Assembly: GCA_024509875.1 (NCBI GenBank)
Contig: JAMPIV010019837.1
Coordinates: 62,001 to 126,000, forward strand
Direction of reading: 5' to 3'
DNA: 64,000 nt
Origin: Oreohelix idahoensis
Taxonomy: Eukaryota > Mollusca > Gastropoda > Stylommatophora > Oreohelicidae
Position numbers and translations under genes: made by a program
Notes under the pieces: generated by a model
The model's database searches: none
What the model was told of the DNA's origin: nothing
What the model saw: only the letters and a program-made list of their open reading frames with translations
Part shown: positions 45,009 through 56,713 of the stretch, in pieces
Layout: the number at the start of each line of letters is the position of its first letter
Numbering within the stretch: the stretch's first letter is position 1

Positions 45009-45611
45009 CCATTTTCTCCATGGCTTCTCACTTCTAGATTCGTTCCTTCTAGAACTATCCCTTCTATATGTCTGTGCCATCCTTCCTATGTCATCTCAAT
45101 ACTCCCACCATTTCTCCATGGCTTCTCACTTCTAGATTCGTTCCTTCTAGAACTATCCCTTCTATATGTCTGTGCCAACCTTCCTATGTCATCTCAATAC
45201 TCCCGTCTTTTCTCCATGGCTTCTCACTTCTAGATTCCTTCCTTCTAGAACTATCCCTTCTATATGTCTGTGCCACCCTTCCTGTGTCTTCTCAATACTC
45301 CCACCATTTCTCCATGGCTTCTCACTTCTAGATTCGTTCCTTCTAGAACTATCCCTTCTATATGTCTGTGCCAACCTTCCTATGTCATCTCAATACTCCC
45401 GTCATTTCTCCATGGCTTCTCACTTCTAGATTCGTTCCTTCTAGAACTATCCCTTCTATATGTCTGTGCCATACTTCCTGTGTCTTCTCAATACTCCCGT
45501 CATTTCTCCATGGCTTCTCACTTCTAGATTCATTCCTTCTAGAACTATCCCTTCTAAATGTCTGTGCCATCCTTCCTGTGTCTTCTCAATACTCCCGTCA
45601 TTTCTCCATGG
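45009..45611. repeat. Minisatellite, 98-bp unit, about 6 copies
   Basis: Units start at about 45015, 45113, 45211, 45309, 45407 and 45505. Each contains CTCCATGGCTTCTCACTTCT, AGAACTATCCCTTCTATATG and TCTCAATACTCCC. Serine/leucine ORFs shift frame from unit to unit. Confidence 0.95.
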
Positions 45612-48590
45612 CTCTCATGTCTTATCTATTTCCTTATGGTTCTCTATTGTGTTGGGTAGAGAATGACTCCACTAAAAGTCTCCTCATGACTTATCCATTC
45701 CCTTATGGTTCTCTATTGTGTTGGGTGGAGAATGACTCCACTAAAAGTCTCCTCATGACTTATCTATTTCCTTATGGTTCTCTATTGTGTTGGGTAGAGA
45801 ATGACTCCACTAAAAGTCTCCTCATGACTTATCCATTCCCTTATGGTTCTCTATTGTGTTGGGTGGTGAATGACTCCACTAAAAGTCTCCTCATGACTTA
45901 TCTATTTCCTTATGGTTCTCTATTGTGTTGGGTGGAGAATGACTCCACTAAAAGTCTCCTCATGACTTATCCATTCCCTTATGGTTCTCTATTGTGTTGG
46001 GTGGAGAATGACTCCACTAAAAGTCTCCTCATGTCTTATCCATTCCCTTATGGTTCTCTATTGTGTTGGGTGGAGAATGGCTCCACTAAAAGTCTCCTCA
46101 CGACTTATCCATTTCCTTATGGTTCTCTATTGTGTTGGGTGAAGAATGACTCCACTAAAAGTCTCCTCATGACTTATCCATTTCCTTATGGTTCTCTATT
46201 GTTGGGTGGAGAATGACTCCACTAAAAGTCTCCTCATGACTTATCCATTTCCTTATGGTTCTCTATTGTGTTGGGTGGAGAATGACTCCACTAAAAGTCT
46301 CCTCATGACTTATCCATTTCCTTATGGTTCTCTATTGTGTTGGATGGAGAATGACTCCACTAAAAGTCTCCTCATGACTTATCCATTCCCTTATGGTTCT
46401 CTATTGTGTTGGGTGGAGAATGACTCCACTAAAAGTCTCCTCATGACTTATCCATTCCCTTATGGTTCTCTATTGTGTTGGGTGGAGAATGACTCCACTA
46501 AAAGTCTCCTCATGTCTTATCCATGTCCTTATGGTTCTCTATTGTGTTGGGTGGAGAATGACTCCACTAAAAGTCTCCTCATGTCTTATCCATTTCCTTA
46601 TGGTTCTCTATTGTGTTGGGTGGAGAATGACTCCACTAAAAGTCTTCTCATGACTTATCCATTTTCTTATGGTTCTCTATTGTGTTGGGTGGAGAATGAC
46701 TCCACTAAAAGTCTCCTCATGACTTATCCATTTCCTTATGGTTCTCTATTGTGTTGGGTGGAGAATGACTCCACTAAAAGTCTCCTCATGTCTTATCCAT
46801 TTCCTTATGGTTCTCTATTGTGTTGGGTGGAGAATGACTCCACTAAAAGTCTCCTCATGTCTTATCCATTTCCTTATGGTTCTCTATTGTGTTGGGTGGA
46901 GAATGACACCACTAAAAGTCTACTCATGTCTTATCCATTTCCTTATGGTTCTCTATTGTGTTGGGTGGAGAATGACTCCACTAAAAGTCTCCTCATGTCT
47001 TATCCATTTCCTTATGGTTCTCTATTGTGTTGGGTGGAGAATGACTCCACTAAAAGTCTCCTCATGACTTATCCATTTCCTTATGGTTCTCTATTGTGTT
47101 GGGTGGAGAATGACTCCACTAAAAGTCTACTCATGACTTATCCATTTCCTTATGGTTCTCTATTGTGTTGGGTGGAGAATGACTCCACTAAAAGTCTCCT
47201 CATGACATATCCATTCCCTTATGGTTCTCTATTGTGTTGGGTGGAGAATGACTCCACTAAAAGTCTCCTCACGTCTTATCCATTTCCTTATGGTTCTCTA
47301 TTGTGTTGGGTGGAGAATGACTCCACTAAAAGTCTCCTCATGACTTATCCATTCCCTTATGGTTCTCTATTGTGTTGGGTGGAGAATGACTCCACTAAAA
47401 GTCTCCTCAAGACTTATCCATTTCCTTATGGTTCTCTATTGTGTTGGGTGGAGAATGACTCCACTAAAAGTCTCCTCATGTCTTATCCATTTCCTTATGG
47501 TTCTCTATTGTGTTGGGTAGAGAATGACTCCACTAAAAGTCTCCTCATGACTTATCCATGTCCTTATGGTTCTCTATTGTGTTGGGTAGAGAATGACTCC
47601 ACTAAAAGTCTCCTCATGTCTTATCTATTTCCTTATGGTTCTCTATTGTGTTGGGTGGAGAATGACTCCACTAAAAGTCTCCTCATGTCTTATCCATTCC
47701 CTTATGGTTCTCTATTGTGTTGGGTGGAGAATGACTCCACTAAAAGTCTCCTCATGACTTATCCATTTCCTTATGGTTCTCTATTGTGTTGGGTGGAGAA
47801 TGACTCCACTAAAAGTCTCCTCATGACTTATCCATTCCCTTATGGTTCTCTATTGTGTTGGGTGGAGAATGACTCCACTAAAAGTCTCCTCATGTCTTAT
47901 CCATTCCCTTATGGTTCTCTATTGTGTTGGGTGGAGAATGACTCCACTAAAAGTCTCCTCATGACTTATCCATTTCCTTATGGTTCTCTATTGTGTTGGG
48001 TGGAGAATGACTCCACTAAAAGTCTCCTCATGACTTATCCATTCCCTTATGGTTCTCTATTGTGTTGGGTGGAGAATGACACCACTAAAAGTCTCCTCAT
48101 GACTTATCCATTTCCTTATGGTTCTCTATTGTGTTGGGTGGAGAATGACTCCACTAAAAGTCTCCTCATGACTTATCCATGTCCTTATGGTTCTCTATTG
48201 TGTTGGGTGGTGAATGACTCCACTAAAAGTCTCCTCATGACTTATGCATTTCCTTATGGTTCTCTATTGTGTTGGGTGGAGAATGACTCCACTAAAAGTC
48301 TCCTCATGACTTATCCATTTCCTTATGGTTCTCTATTGTGTTGGGTGGAGAATGACTCCACTAAAAGTTTCCTCATGACTTATCCATGTCCTTATGGTTC
48401 TCTATTGTGTTGGGTGGAGAATGACTCCACTAAAAGTCTCCTCATGACTTATCCATTTCCTTATGGTTCTCTATTGTGTTGGGTGGAGAATGACTCCACT
48501 AAAAGTTTCCTCATGACTTATCCATGTCCTTATGGTTCTCTATTGTGTTCAGTGGAGAATGACTCCACTAAAAGTCTCCTCATGACTTAG
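45612..48590. repeat. Minisatellite, 69-bp unit, about 43 copies
   Basis: Unit contains TATCCATTTCCTTATGGTTC, TCTATTGTGTTGGGTGGAGA and ATGACTCCACTAAAAGTCTC. It abuts the 98-bp array. One 2-bp deletion near 46201 shifts phase. As 69 is divisible by three and one plus frame has no stop, an 800-codon ORF results (46188-48590). Copies are very uniform (a few percent divergence), implying recent amplification or homogenisation. Confidence 0.97.
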
Positions 48591-48799
48591 CTAACACCGC
48601 CATTTTTATTCCTCTCCTATAATCGTTTATCCGGTTCTGACAATTCCCTCCATCTAGTCTGACTCGTTATCTCCACATAACGTCTCCACGTTTCTGTCCT
48701 GTTCGCAAGTATTTCATCTAGGTTGCATACTGAGTACTCACGTTCTCTACTCCTACTTCTATATTTTCTCCCTTCCTCCTTGACTCTTCTACTATTCTC

Positions 48800-48997
48800 T
48801 CATCTACTGTAACTCCTTTTGTGTCTGTGACTACCGTCACTCTCCTCAGACACTACACTCTGATTCTGAAGACCATCTCCGTCTACTGCTATGTTCTGTT
48901 TCATTAACCGTCTGTCAACTTTCCCTCCTGGTCGATCTATCCTCTTCCTCTTCTTTGTAATCTTTCTTCCCTGTGTCTTCCACATACTCCTCTTCAA
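48800..48997 (-). CDS. Basic ORF, unrecognised (possible exon)
   Basis: 66 codons, highly basic (KRSMWKTQGRKITKKRKRID) then Ser-rich (NQSVVSEESDGSHRHKRSYS). It is the next open minus-strand stretch downstream of the 49108-50163 candidate and may be a further exon of that gene. No family recognised. Confidence 0.3.
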   Translation of the reverse strand: MKRSMWKTQGRKITKKRKRIDRPGGKVDRRLMKQNIAVDGDGLQNQSVVSEESDGSHRHKRSYSR

Positions 48998-49107
48998 TCA
49001 TATCAATCACAAGCTTGTAAACTTCTTTTTCCCTTTTTGATGTCTGTATCAAATTTTACTTCCAGCAATTTCTGCACCTTCTTTGTTGACAAGGTGTTGA
49101 GGTCAGC

Positions 49108-50424
49108 TCATCTTAGGGTGCCTTTTATTGCTTTCTTCAACTCATTTACACTTGGTTCAGCCATTTTGATCATTTTCTTCGTCTTTATATGATTTATGCA
49201 TCCAAGATCACTGTTCTCATTTCTCGGCCAATAACTTCTATTGTATTCATCGTCCTCTGTATGTTCGAGCTCATCCGACCTGAACCCTTGGGCATATTCA
49301 TCGTAATCCATAACTCTATATTCCCCACTTGATGAATCGCATTCTGATTGCATGTCAAGCTGGTACTTTTCATGTATTGTATATACTCCTTCCTGTCTTG
49401 TCTTCTCTACTCTTGTACGTCTATATGATGTGTCCATGTCCTGTACTTCTTGTGGACCTGTTTTCTTAAGATTTCTTCTTACTGCTGTTCTTATATGCCT
49501 ATAAGATGTGTCCATGTCCTGTATTTCTTGTGGACCTGTTTTCTTAAGATTTCTTCTTACTGCTGTTCTTATATGCCTATAAGATGTGTCCATGTCCTGT
49601 ATTTCTTGTGGACCTGTTTTCTTAAGATTCCTTCTTACTGCTGTTCTTATATGCCTATAAGATGTGTCCATGTCCTGTATTTCTTGTGGACCTGTTTTCT
49701 TAAGATTCCTTCTTACTGCTGTTCTTATATGCCTATAAGATGTGTCCATGTCCTGTATTTTTTGTGGACCTGTTTTCTTAAGATTCCTTCTTACTGCTGT
49801 TCTTATGTGCCTATAAGATGTGTCCATGTCCTGTATTTCTTGTGGACCTGTTGTCTTAAGATTCCTTCTTACTGCTGTTCTTATATGCCTATAAGATGTG
49901 TCAATGTCCTGTATTTTTTGTGGACCTATTTTCTTAAGATTCCTTCTTACTGCTGTTCTTATATGCCTATAAGATGTGTCCATGTCCTGTATTTCTTGTG
50001 GACCTGTTGTCTTAAGATTCCTTCTTACTGCTGTTCTTATATGCCTGTACGATGTGCCAATGTCCAACGTTTCTTCTATCCTATCTTGTCTATTGTCCAC
50101 CTTCACTGATCTTTCTTTCTCTTGCAGTAATATCTGCATCGGTTCATCCTTCTTGTTCTTCACCTCGGTGTTATCCCTATGCTGTGGTACTACTACTTTT
50201 TTAGCCGTTTGTCCCTTTTACACTGAGTGGTATCTTAGATTTTCTTGTCTATTGTCTAATACATGTGACCATGTTTCCTTTCTTCTCATGATGTCTTTAT
50301 CATTTTGTGCTGGCCCCAAGTGTAACGCTACAGTATCTATCTCCGTTTGTGTTCCTGCGCTAATCATCTTTGTTTTATTTGCTTCTGGTTCTTGTGTTAT
50401 TATCTTAAGTTGATTATTATTCAT
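49108..50424 (-). pseudogene. Unrecognised repeat-containing coding candidate
   Basis: The minus frame from 50424 (MNNNQLKIITQEPEANK, SAGTQTEIDTVAL) runs to an in-frame TAA at 50218 and continues in the same frame (KGQTAKKVVVPQHRDNTEV) into a 351-codon frame ending at 49108. About eight in-frame copies of a 26-residue unit follow (RRNLKKTGPQEIQDMDTSYR + HIRTAV). The C-terminus is non-repetitive and acidic (EDDEYNRSYWPRNENSDLG) with an end KAIKGTLR. Either a spliced gene, a pseudogene with one stop, or a transposon-derived ORF. Unit residues are conserved while bases vary little, so selection cannot be judged. Confidence 0.4.
49425..50062. repeat. Minisatellite, 78-bp unit, about 8 copies
   Basis: Unit contains GTGTCCATGTCCTGTATTTC, TTGTGGACCTGTTTTCTTAA and CTGTTCTTATATGCCTATAA. 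It is open on both strands (219-codon plus frame at 49450-50109); the minus frame has non-repetitive flanks and is the likelier reading. Confidence 0.95.
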
Positions 50425-50491
50425 AGGGGGCCAATTGCGTCCTATTAGTTTTTACATGATTGACCTGTTGATGTCTGTTAAAGGTTTTTCT

Positions 50492-50686
50492 CTATTGTTT
50501 TATTGGCTTTATATGTGCTCTTAGTCCATCTTCTGTTGTTATCATACATCTTTGTTGGTCACTCGTAACATTATTTATTTCCCATATCTGTCCTTGTTTT
50601 ATTCCATTGATAAAATTTCTCACTGCAATGTGACAGTGTCTTTTATTGAGACTGTTCCAGTGTCTGTCTACAGTGGCACATGGCAC
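50492..50686 (-). CDS. Unrecognised ORF (possible upstream exon)
   Basis: 64 codons: RHWNSLNKRHCHIAVRNFIN, IKQGQIWEINNVTSDQQRC and MITTEDGLRAHIKPIKQ. Composition is protein-like and unlike random AT-rich translation. Just upstream of the repeat-containing candidate on the same strand. No family recognised. Confidence 0.35.
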   Translation of the reverse strand: MPCATVDRHWNSLNKRHCHIAVRNFINGIKQGQIWEINNVTSDQQRCMITTEDGLRAHIKPIKQ

Positions 50687-50699
50687 CTTTTGTTGCTGT

Positions 50700-53600
50700 T
50701 GTCTCTACTCCACTGTCTAGTGTAGGGAGTCCAATGGTGTCTCTGCTTATACTGATATTTGTGAGGATCACCTGCAAATAAGTCAATATTACCTTTTATG
50801 TTCGCATACCTGGCACTGTTGTCAACCTTGGCTAGTGTGTCACTAATCGCCTTTACCAGGTCTAATGTCTGACTGTCCTACTTGTTGTAACATGTCTGTT
50901 CACTCTGTGCCAACATAAATCTGAAAATAGTCACTTATTCCTAATGCTAATTTAAACTAACTTGTACCTGAAAATCAAAAGAAATGTTTCTATTAGTCTT
51001 GGGTTTCCTGAAAGACAATGTTATGGTTAAAACAAAAGCACAAATGTATGCATATACTTTTACAATTGAATATTACTAATAATAGTCTAATACTCAGGAT
51101 AGTAATAATAGCAACAATTAAAGACATAATAACAATAATATTCTTATAATGTCTAATTAAACAAATAATTAAGATGTCTGTGTTGGAGTACTCGTTTGTC
51201 CCACTGTTGTGGGCACGACAGACTTTTAAAAAAAATGCTACTGTTATATTTGTATCTTTTCGTATCTATCACACAATCTGGACTACACACAGTATTATTT
51301 ACTACACACGAGCTTCTGTCCGTGAATCGGTTACTCTAATGCACTCTGTGACCTGTCGTACCCTACTTGTTCAGTCTTTGCTATCTAGCAATATAGTTTG
51401 TTTGTATACTTGTTATGTATGAAAATATGTTGTAACAAGATTTTGGGTCTAAAGTAATTTTTGTTAGAACCCTATACTAAGGGCATATACTCATTTTTTA
51501 CTTTTGAGCAAAGTAAATATTTTGTTACCTCCTCCTGTAGGCCTATATATATTGAAGTTACCAGCTGACTTGGGGTCAGAGGTGATGCGTTCTGCGCATG
51601 CGTCGATAGTGTCGACGAAGGAAGGCTGTCATGTCATGGCTGTGTTTTTTTGGGCTGGTCTTTTTAGGAATGTTGAAAACTGATCTCTGTGAATGATTCT
51701 AGGAAGGAGATGGTGTCTCTGCATGATTATATGATCAGAGATTCTCCAAATGTTCTTTGTTAACGCCAAGGAATGGCGTGCGTTATTCGCTATTGTGTTG
51801 ATTCCTAAAACCCGGTAAAACCAGACCCTTTTGATGAACTTTGTTTGCTAGGCCTAAATGGCAGTCATATTATCGCACATCTAGAATTGTTGAATACAGA
51901 TGAAGCTGATATGTTATCCAGCAACGCTAATCTACTTCATGAAGCAGCCTTATTGATAACAGAAATGTATGGGAACCCTATGAGAACATTTACGTTCGAA
52001 TTATGAATTAATTCTGTTTATCACCTATCATCCTGGGTGAGCGAAACTCTAGGAGGGAAGCCATTTTGAATTCCCGTCATTGTGAACGGATCATTGTCAG
52101 AGAACAGATAAGGTCTTATTATCGGACAATGGTACAGAGATCTACATATTATGTAAACCCGCTACTGTGGTTTAACATTGGTACTATAAAGTTTTGATAA
52201 ATTTACGGCTTGTGAAACTTTGCCGAAAGAAGGTTCTAACAGTGAACCATTGTTGATGTTTATGTATTCATCTTTACTGACGCGATTAGACAGTTGTAGC
52301 ACAAGATGATAGACCACCAGAACATTGAGTGTTTGACTACTATCGCCCCATTGTATTTATATGCTACATGAATGTACAACTGATGTTGCCACCTATTCTT
52401 CAAGTACTTAATGATTTTTTGTGTCAACGTGTTTCTATGACTGTAACCGTACTGTCAAGTGTGATCGTTCCAATTAAACTGTATGAAACGTACGCAGTAG
52501 TCGGCGTCAATGACTTCCAGCTATAAGTGAGTGAGATTGGTACATTTGTCAACTCTATGAACTCTTTCCATCATTCGCATTTATTATACTCTCACTCCAT
52601 GTCTACACACCACTGCGTAGGTCGAGTTGACCTTTTGTTCCTGACAACACCTATCAACACCCTCCGAAATCAACTCGCTAACAGTCGACCAACATCCACT
52701 TCTTCTGTTTACACTTTCACTGTTTCCGCTCTGCTTTTTTTAATGTTGTGTAACTGCAATTATGCCTTCTGTCTGTGTTGTTTTGCCTTCTGTAGCGTAT
52801 TATGGTGTGTTCTGTCTGTGTTAATTTTCTGTTGTCCGTGGTGGCTGAAGTCTGTCATGGCACCACAATTCTATTTATGTTGGTTTGCCTCAAACGTTGG
52901 TAGATAGAAATGTCAATACTGCTTGAGCTTGGTCACGGCACCAATTTGTATGATAATGTTTGCAACAGCAATACTGATGACGATGTACACTACGAAGTTG
53001 TTTCGTACTTTGTCTTGGTAGATAGCAATGTCTATTCTGTCTGAGGTTGGTCTCGGCACCAATTAATGTGCTGTTACCTGGACCTCCAACAATCGTGGTC
53101 CGTCACACTTTCCTCTTTAGCACTCGCTCACCATTTAGAATTATATTCAATATTGTAATGTCTATTTATCTTATGGTTGTTCAGACGTTACTAGTATCTA
53201 TCTCCTTTCTTCCATCTAAGCAAATCCTTATTTATTGATATTATTGCTCTAGGTTCAGGTTATTGATGTGATACCGGACTCCTCCGGGGTTGTTCCTTTC
53301 CCTGGTTCTAGATGGACACTATTTTAGACGGGTAACATGACTATGGTATGGATGTAACTAATTCACTCTACATACCCTTTTTCTGAGTGGAGCCTAACTT
53401 GCTCCTTCATTCTTCAGTCCTGTCAAGAATTTATACTGTCATTTTGTTGGGTTAATTGCTACCCAATCGTGTTTCCTTGTGTCTGAGAATTGGCACAACA
53501 CATTGTCTACTTGACTATTGCCTTCAACATGGCTACCCTTGTATATCTCTCGGGTATGTGCGACCTGCACTGCCTCACTCACGCTTCTGACTCTTGCTGA
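50700..53600. other. Long stretch without recognised gene
   Basis: Small ORFs only. One imperfect duplication: TTGGTAGATAG.AATGTC... GGCACCAATT at 52899-52953 and 53019-53066. Nothing else is supported. Confidence 0.45.
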
Positions 53601-53609
53601 AAAGCGTGT

Positions 53610-55963
53610 CTAACCGGATTTCAATGCTGCACCACAAACATCACACTTGTAAGGCTTCTCTTCTGTATGTATTCTTTTATGTTTTTGTAGATAACTGCTC
53701 TGAGTAAATGCTGCATCACAGACATAACACTTGTAAGGTTTATTTCTTGTATGTACTCCTTTATGACGTTGTAGGTTACATTTCTGAGTAAATGCTGCTC
53801 CACAAACATCACACTTGTAAGGCTTCTCTCCTGTATGTATTCTTTTATGTATTTGTAGATTACTGCTCAGAGTAAATGCTGCTCCACAAACATCACACTT
53901 GTAAGGCTTATCTCCTGTATGTATTCTCTTATGTTTTTGTAGACTACTGCTCAGAATAAATGCTGCTCCACAAACATCACATTTGTAAGGCTTCTCTCCT
54001 GTATGTTTTCTTTTATGACTTTGTAGACTTCTGCTCTCAGTAAATGCTGCTCCACAAACATCACACTTGTAAGGCTTCTCTCCTGTATGTATTCTTTTAT
54101 GATTTTGAAGATAACTGCTCCAAATAAATGTAGCACCACATACATCACACTTGTAAGGCTTATCTCCTGTATGTATCCATTTATGTTTGTGTAGTCTACT
54201 GCTCACCGTAAATGCTGCACCACAAACATCACACTTGTAAGGCTTCTCTCCTGTATGTATTCTTTTATGACTTTGTAGATTAATGCTCAAAGTAAATGCT
54301 GCACCACAAACATCACACTTGTAAGGCTTCTCTCCTGTATGTATTCTTTTATGTTTTTGTAGACTACTGCTCACAGTAAATGCTGCACCACAAACATCAC
54401 ACTTGTAAGGCTTCTCTCCTGTATGTATTCTTTTATGACTTTGTAGATGACTGGTCCGAGTAAATGTAGCACCACATACATCACACTTGTAAGGCTTCTC
54501 TCCTGTATGTATTCTTTTATGTTTTTGTAGACTACTGCTCTCAGTAAATGCTGCACCACAAACATCACACTTGTAAGGCTTCTCTCCTGTATGTATTCTT
54601 TTATGACTTTGTAGATTACTGCTCTGAGTGAATGCTGCTCCACAAACATCACACTTGTAAGGCTTATCTCCTGTATGTATTCTTTTATGTTTTTGTAGAC
54701 TACTGCTCAGAGTAAATGCTGCTCCACAAACATCACACTTATAAGGCTTCTCTCCTGTATGTATACTTTTATGACTTTGTAAACTTCTGCTCTCAGTAAA
54801 TGCTGCTCCACAAACACCACACTTGTAAGGCGTATCTCCTGTATGTATTCTTTTATGATTTTGAAGATAACTGCTCCAAATAAATGCTGCTCCACAAACA
54901 TCACACTTGTAAGGCTTCATTCCTGTATGTGTTCTTTTATGACTTTGTAGTTGACTGGTCCGAGTAAATGTAGCACCACAAACATCACACTTGTAAGGCT
55001 TCTCTCCTGTATGTATTCTTTTATGTTTTTGTAGACTACTGCTCTCAGTAAATGCTGCACCACAAACATCATGCTTGTAAGGCTTCTCTCCTGTATGTAT
55101 TCTTTTATGACTTTGTAGATTACTGCTCTGAGTGAATGCTGCTCCACAAACATCACACTTGTAAGGCTTCTCTCCTGTATGTATTCTTTTATGACTTTGT
55201 AGTTGCCTGGTCTGAGTAAATGTAGCACCACAAACATCACTCTTGTAAGGCTTCTCTCCTGTATGTATTCTTTTATGACTTTGTAGATTACTGCTCAGAG
55301 TGAATGCTGCTCCACAAACATCACACTTGTAAGGCTTCATTCCGTTATGTATTTGTTTATGTTTGTGTAGACAATTGCTCTGAGTAAATGCTGCATCACA
55401 GACATCACACTTGTAAGGTTTATTTCTTTTATGTACTCCTTTATGACTTTGTAGTTTACCTGACTGAGTAAATAATACACCACAAATATCACACTTGTAG
55501 GACTTGCTTTCATTTAGTTTCTTGTGAGACTGAATGCTTATATCACTGCAAGCAGCACCAGCTCTGTCACTCACACAAAGTTGAACATTTATCTCACTGG
55601 CAGAAAATGGTTTACTACAATTTATGTTACAGACTTGATTTTTACAAACTGATGTATTACTGTGTAGGTTGTCAAACATTGTAGCTGTCCTTTTCTGACT
55701 GTTGATGAGGTTCACTGATGATTTATTACAAGCGAGTCTCAGGTTGAAGCTATCTTCTCTTGCTACATCAGTAAAAGTGGCATCTCCAATCTTATTCACT
55801 GCTTCATTCATGTTATTTCCACTGTCCTGTGGTAACACATTCTGAAGATCACTGTATTTATTATCAAACTCCCAGCCTCCATCCCTGTGTACTGTTTTCA
55901 TATGCTTATCCAGAACATCAAGTTGGAAGAAATGAGTGTTGCACAGGTGACAAGAATAAACAC
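53610..55963 (-). CDS. C2H2 zinc-finger protein, terminal exon
   Basis: Encodes one atypical N-terminal finger (CHLCNTHFF...HMKTVH), a 150-residue linker, then 22 tandem C2H2 fingers with [19 protein letters not shown] linkers and a final half-finger ending KSG. Such proteins bind DNA in the nucleus. Fingers 4 (YKSDVC) and 6 (YKHDVC) have lost the first Cys. Helix tips vary (TQSSNL, TESSSL, TRTSQL, IWSSYL, TESRSL, TVSSRL), and ordered blocks recur (fingers 5-7 and 11-13; 8-10 and 17-19), so the array grew by block duplication. The exon begins at a TTATTATTACAG acceptor (55963). The apparent Met 14 codons upstream is intronic. It is joined in phase 1 to the exon at 58866-58968. Confidence 0.9.
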
Positions 55964-56713
55964 CTGTAATAATAAAAATAATGAGCAAAGATAAATAATG
56001 AAACACATGTCTTATACGTTTAGTTAAAATTTGTTAGCAAAATGTTGTAACAAACACAAAAGCACAATTTCTTGATAAATATGTGATTGTTTTTCAGGAT
56101 TGACATCATTGCAATCCAGGCAAACCCATTAGTGCTAAGTCTTCTTCAGCAAATGTTGAAGTGTAATGAATGCTTACTGTACTGTAGCATCCTGACTGTA
56201 TACATGTAGGATACATCCTCAAATACATCATACCTGCTAGTCTTATGTCTGGTGCCACATTCCACTTTCTTAGCCTTGTTGATACACATCTATTGCTGTG
56301 TTGTTGTCTAACAGATGATCATTAACTGTCCTCAGTATCTCTCCCTTGTGCAGGACCATAACCCCTGCTATGGGTGAGCGTGAAGCTAGTCTGTCAACAC
56401 TCTTATTTCCATGTCATGACACTTGAATAACTTGTATAGTAGATTCACACCAGCTTCTGAAGATTCAAGGCCTCTCTAAATATTTTCTATTCATGCAACA
56501 GACATCCATTTTGAACCTTTAAAAGCATATACTGAGAGTGTGACACAATAAATACCCTGGTTACTGCAGTAACAGCCTTTATCTCCAATATGTATATATT
56601 AAGCAAGTTTAATTAAAGTTTGTAAATAGATTTATTTCTGTAAGAAAGGTCCACTACTCGCTGCTTAGTATGAAATGTCATACTCCAGATATTTAAATCA
56701 TGTAAACTTATGT

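Noticed and set aside
46188..48590. 800-residue repetitive protein
   Set aside because: The frame is open simply because the 69-bp unit is a multiple of three without a stop. No non-repetitive domain, start context or flanking exon was seen. Annotated as a satellite.
49450..50109. 219-residue Cys/Tyr-rich plus-strand ORF
   Set aside because: Shadow of the 78-bp repeat; the minus-strand frame has non-repetitive coding-like flanks.
53621..55240. Several 60-110-codon minus-strand ORFs inside the zinc-finger exon
   Set aside because: Alternate-frame shadows of the repeated finger codons.
55964..56006. Signal peptide [15 protein letters not shown] on the zinc-finger protein
   Set aside because: The hydrophobic stretch is translated intron ending in TTATTATTACAG; the in-phase upstream exon at 58866 replaces it.
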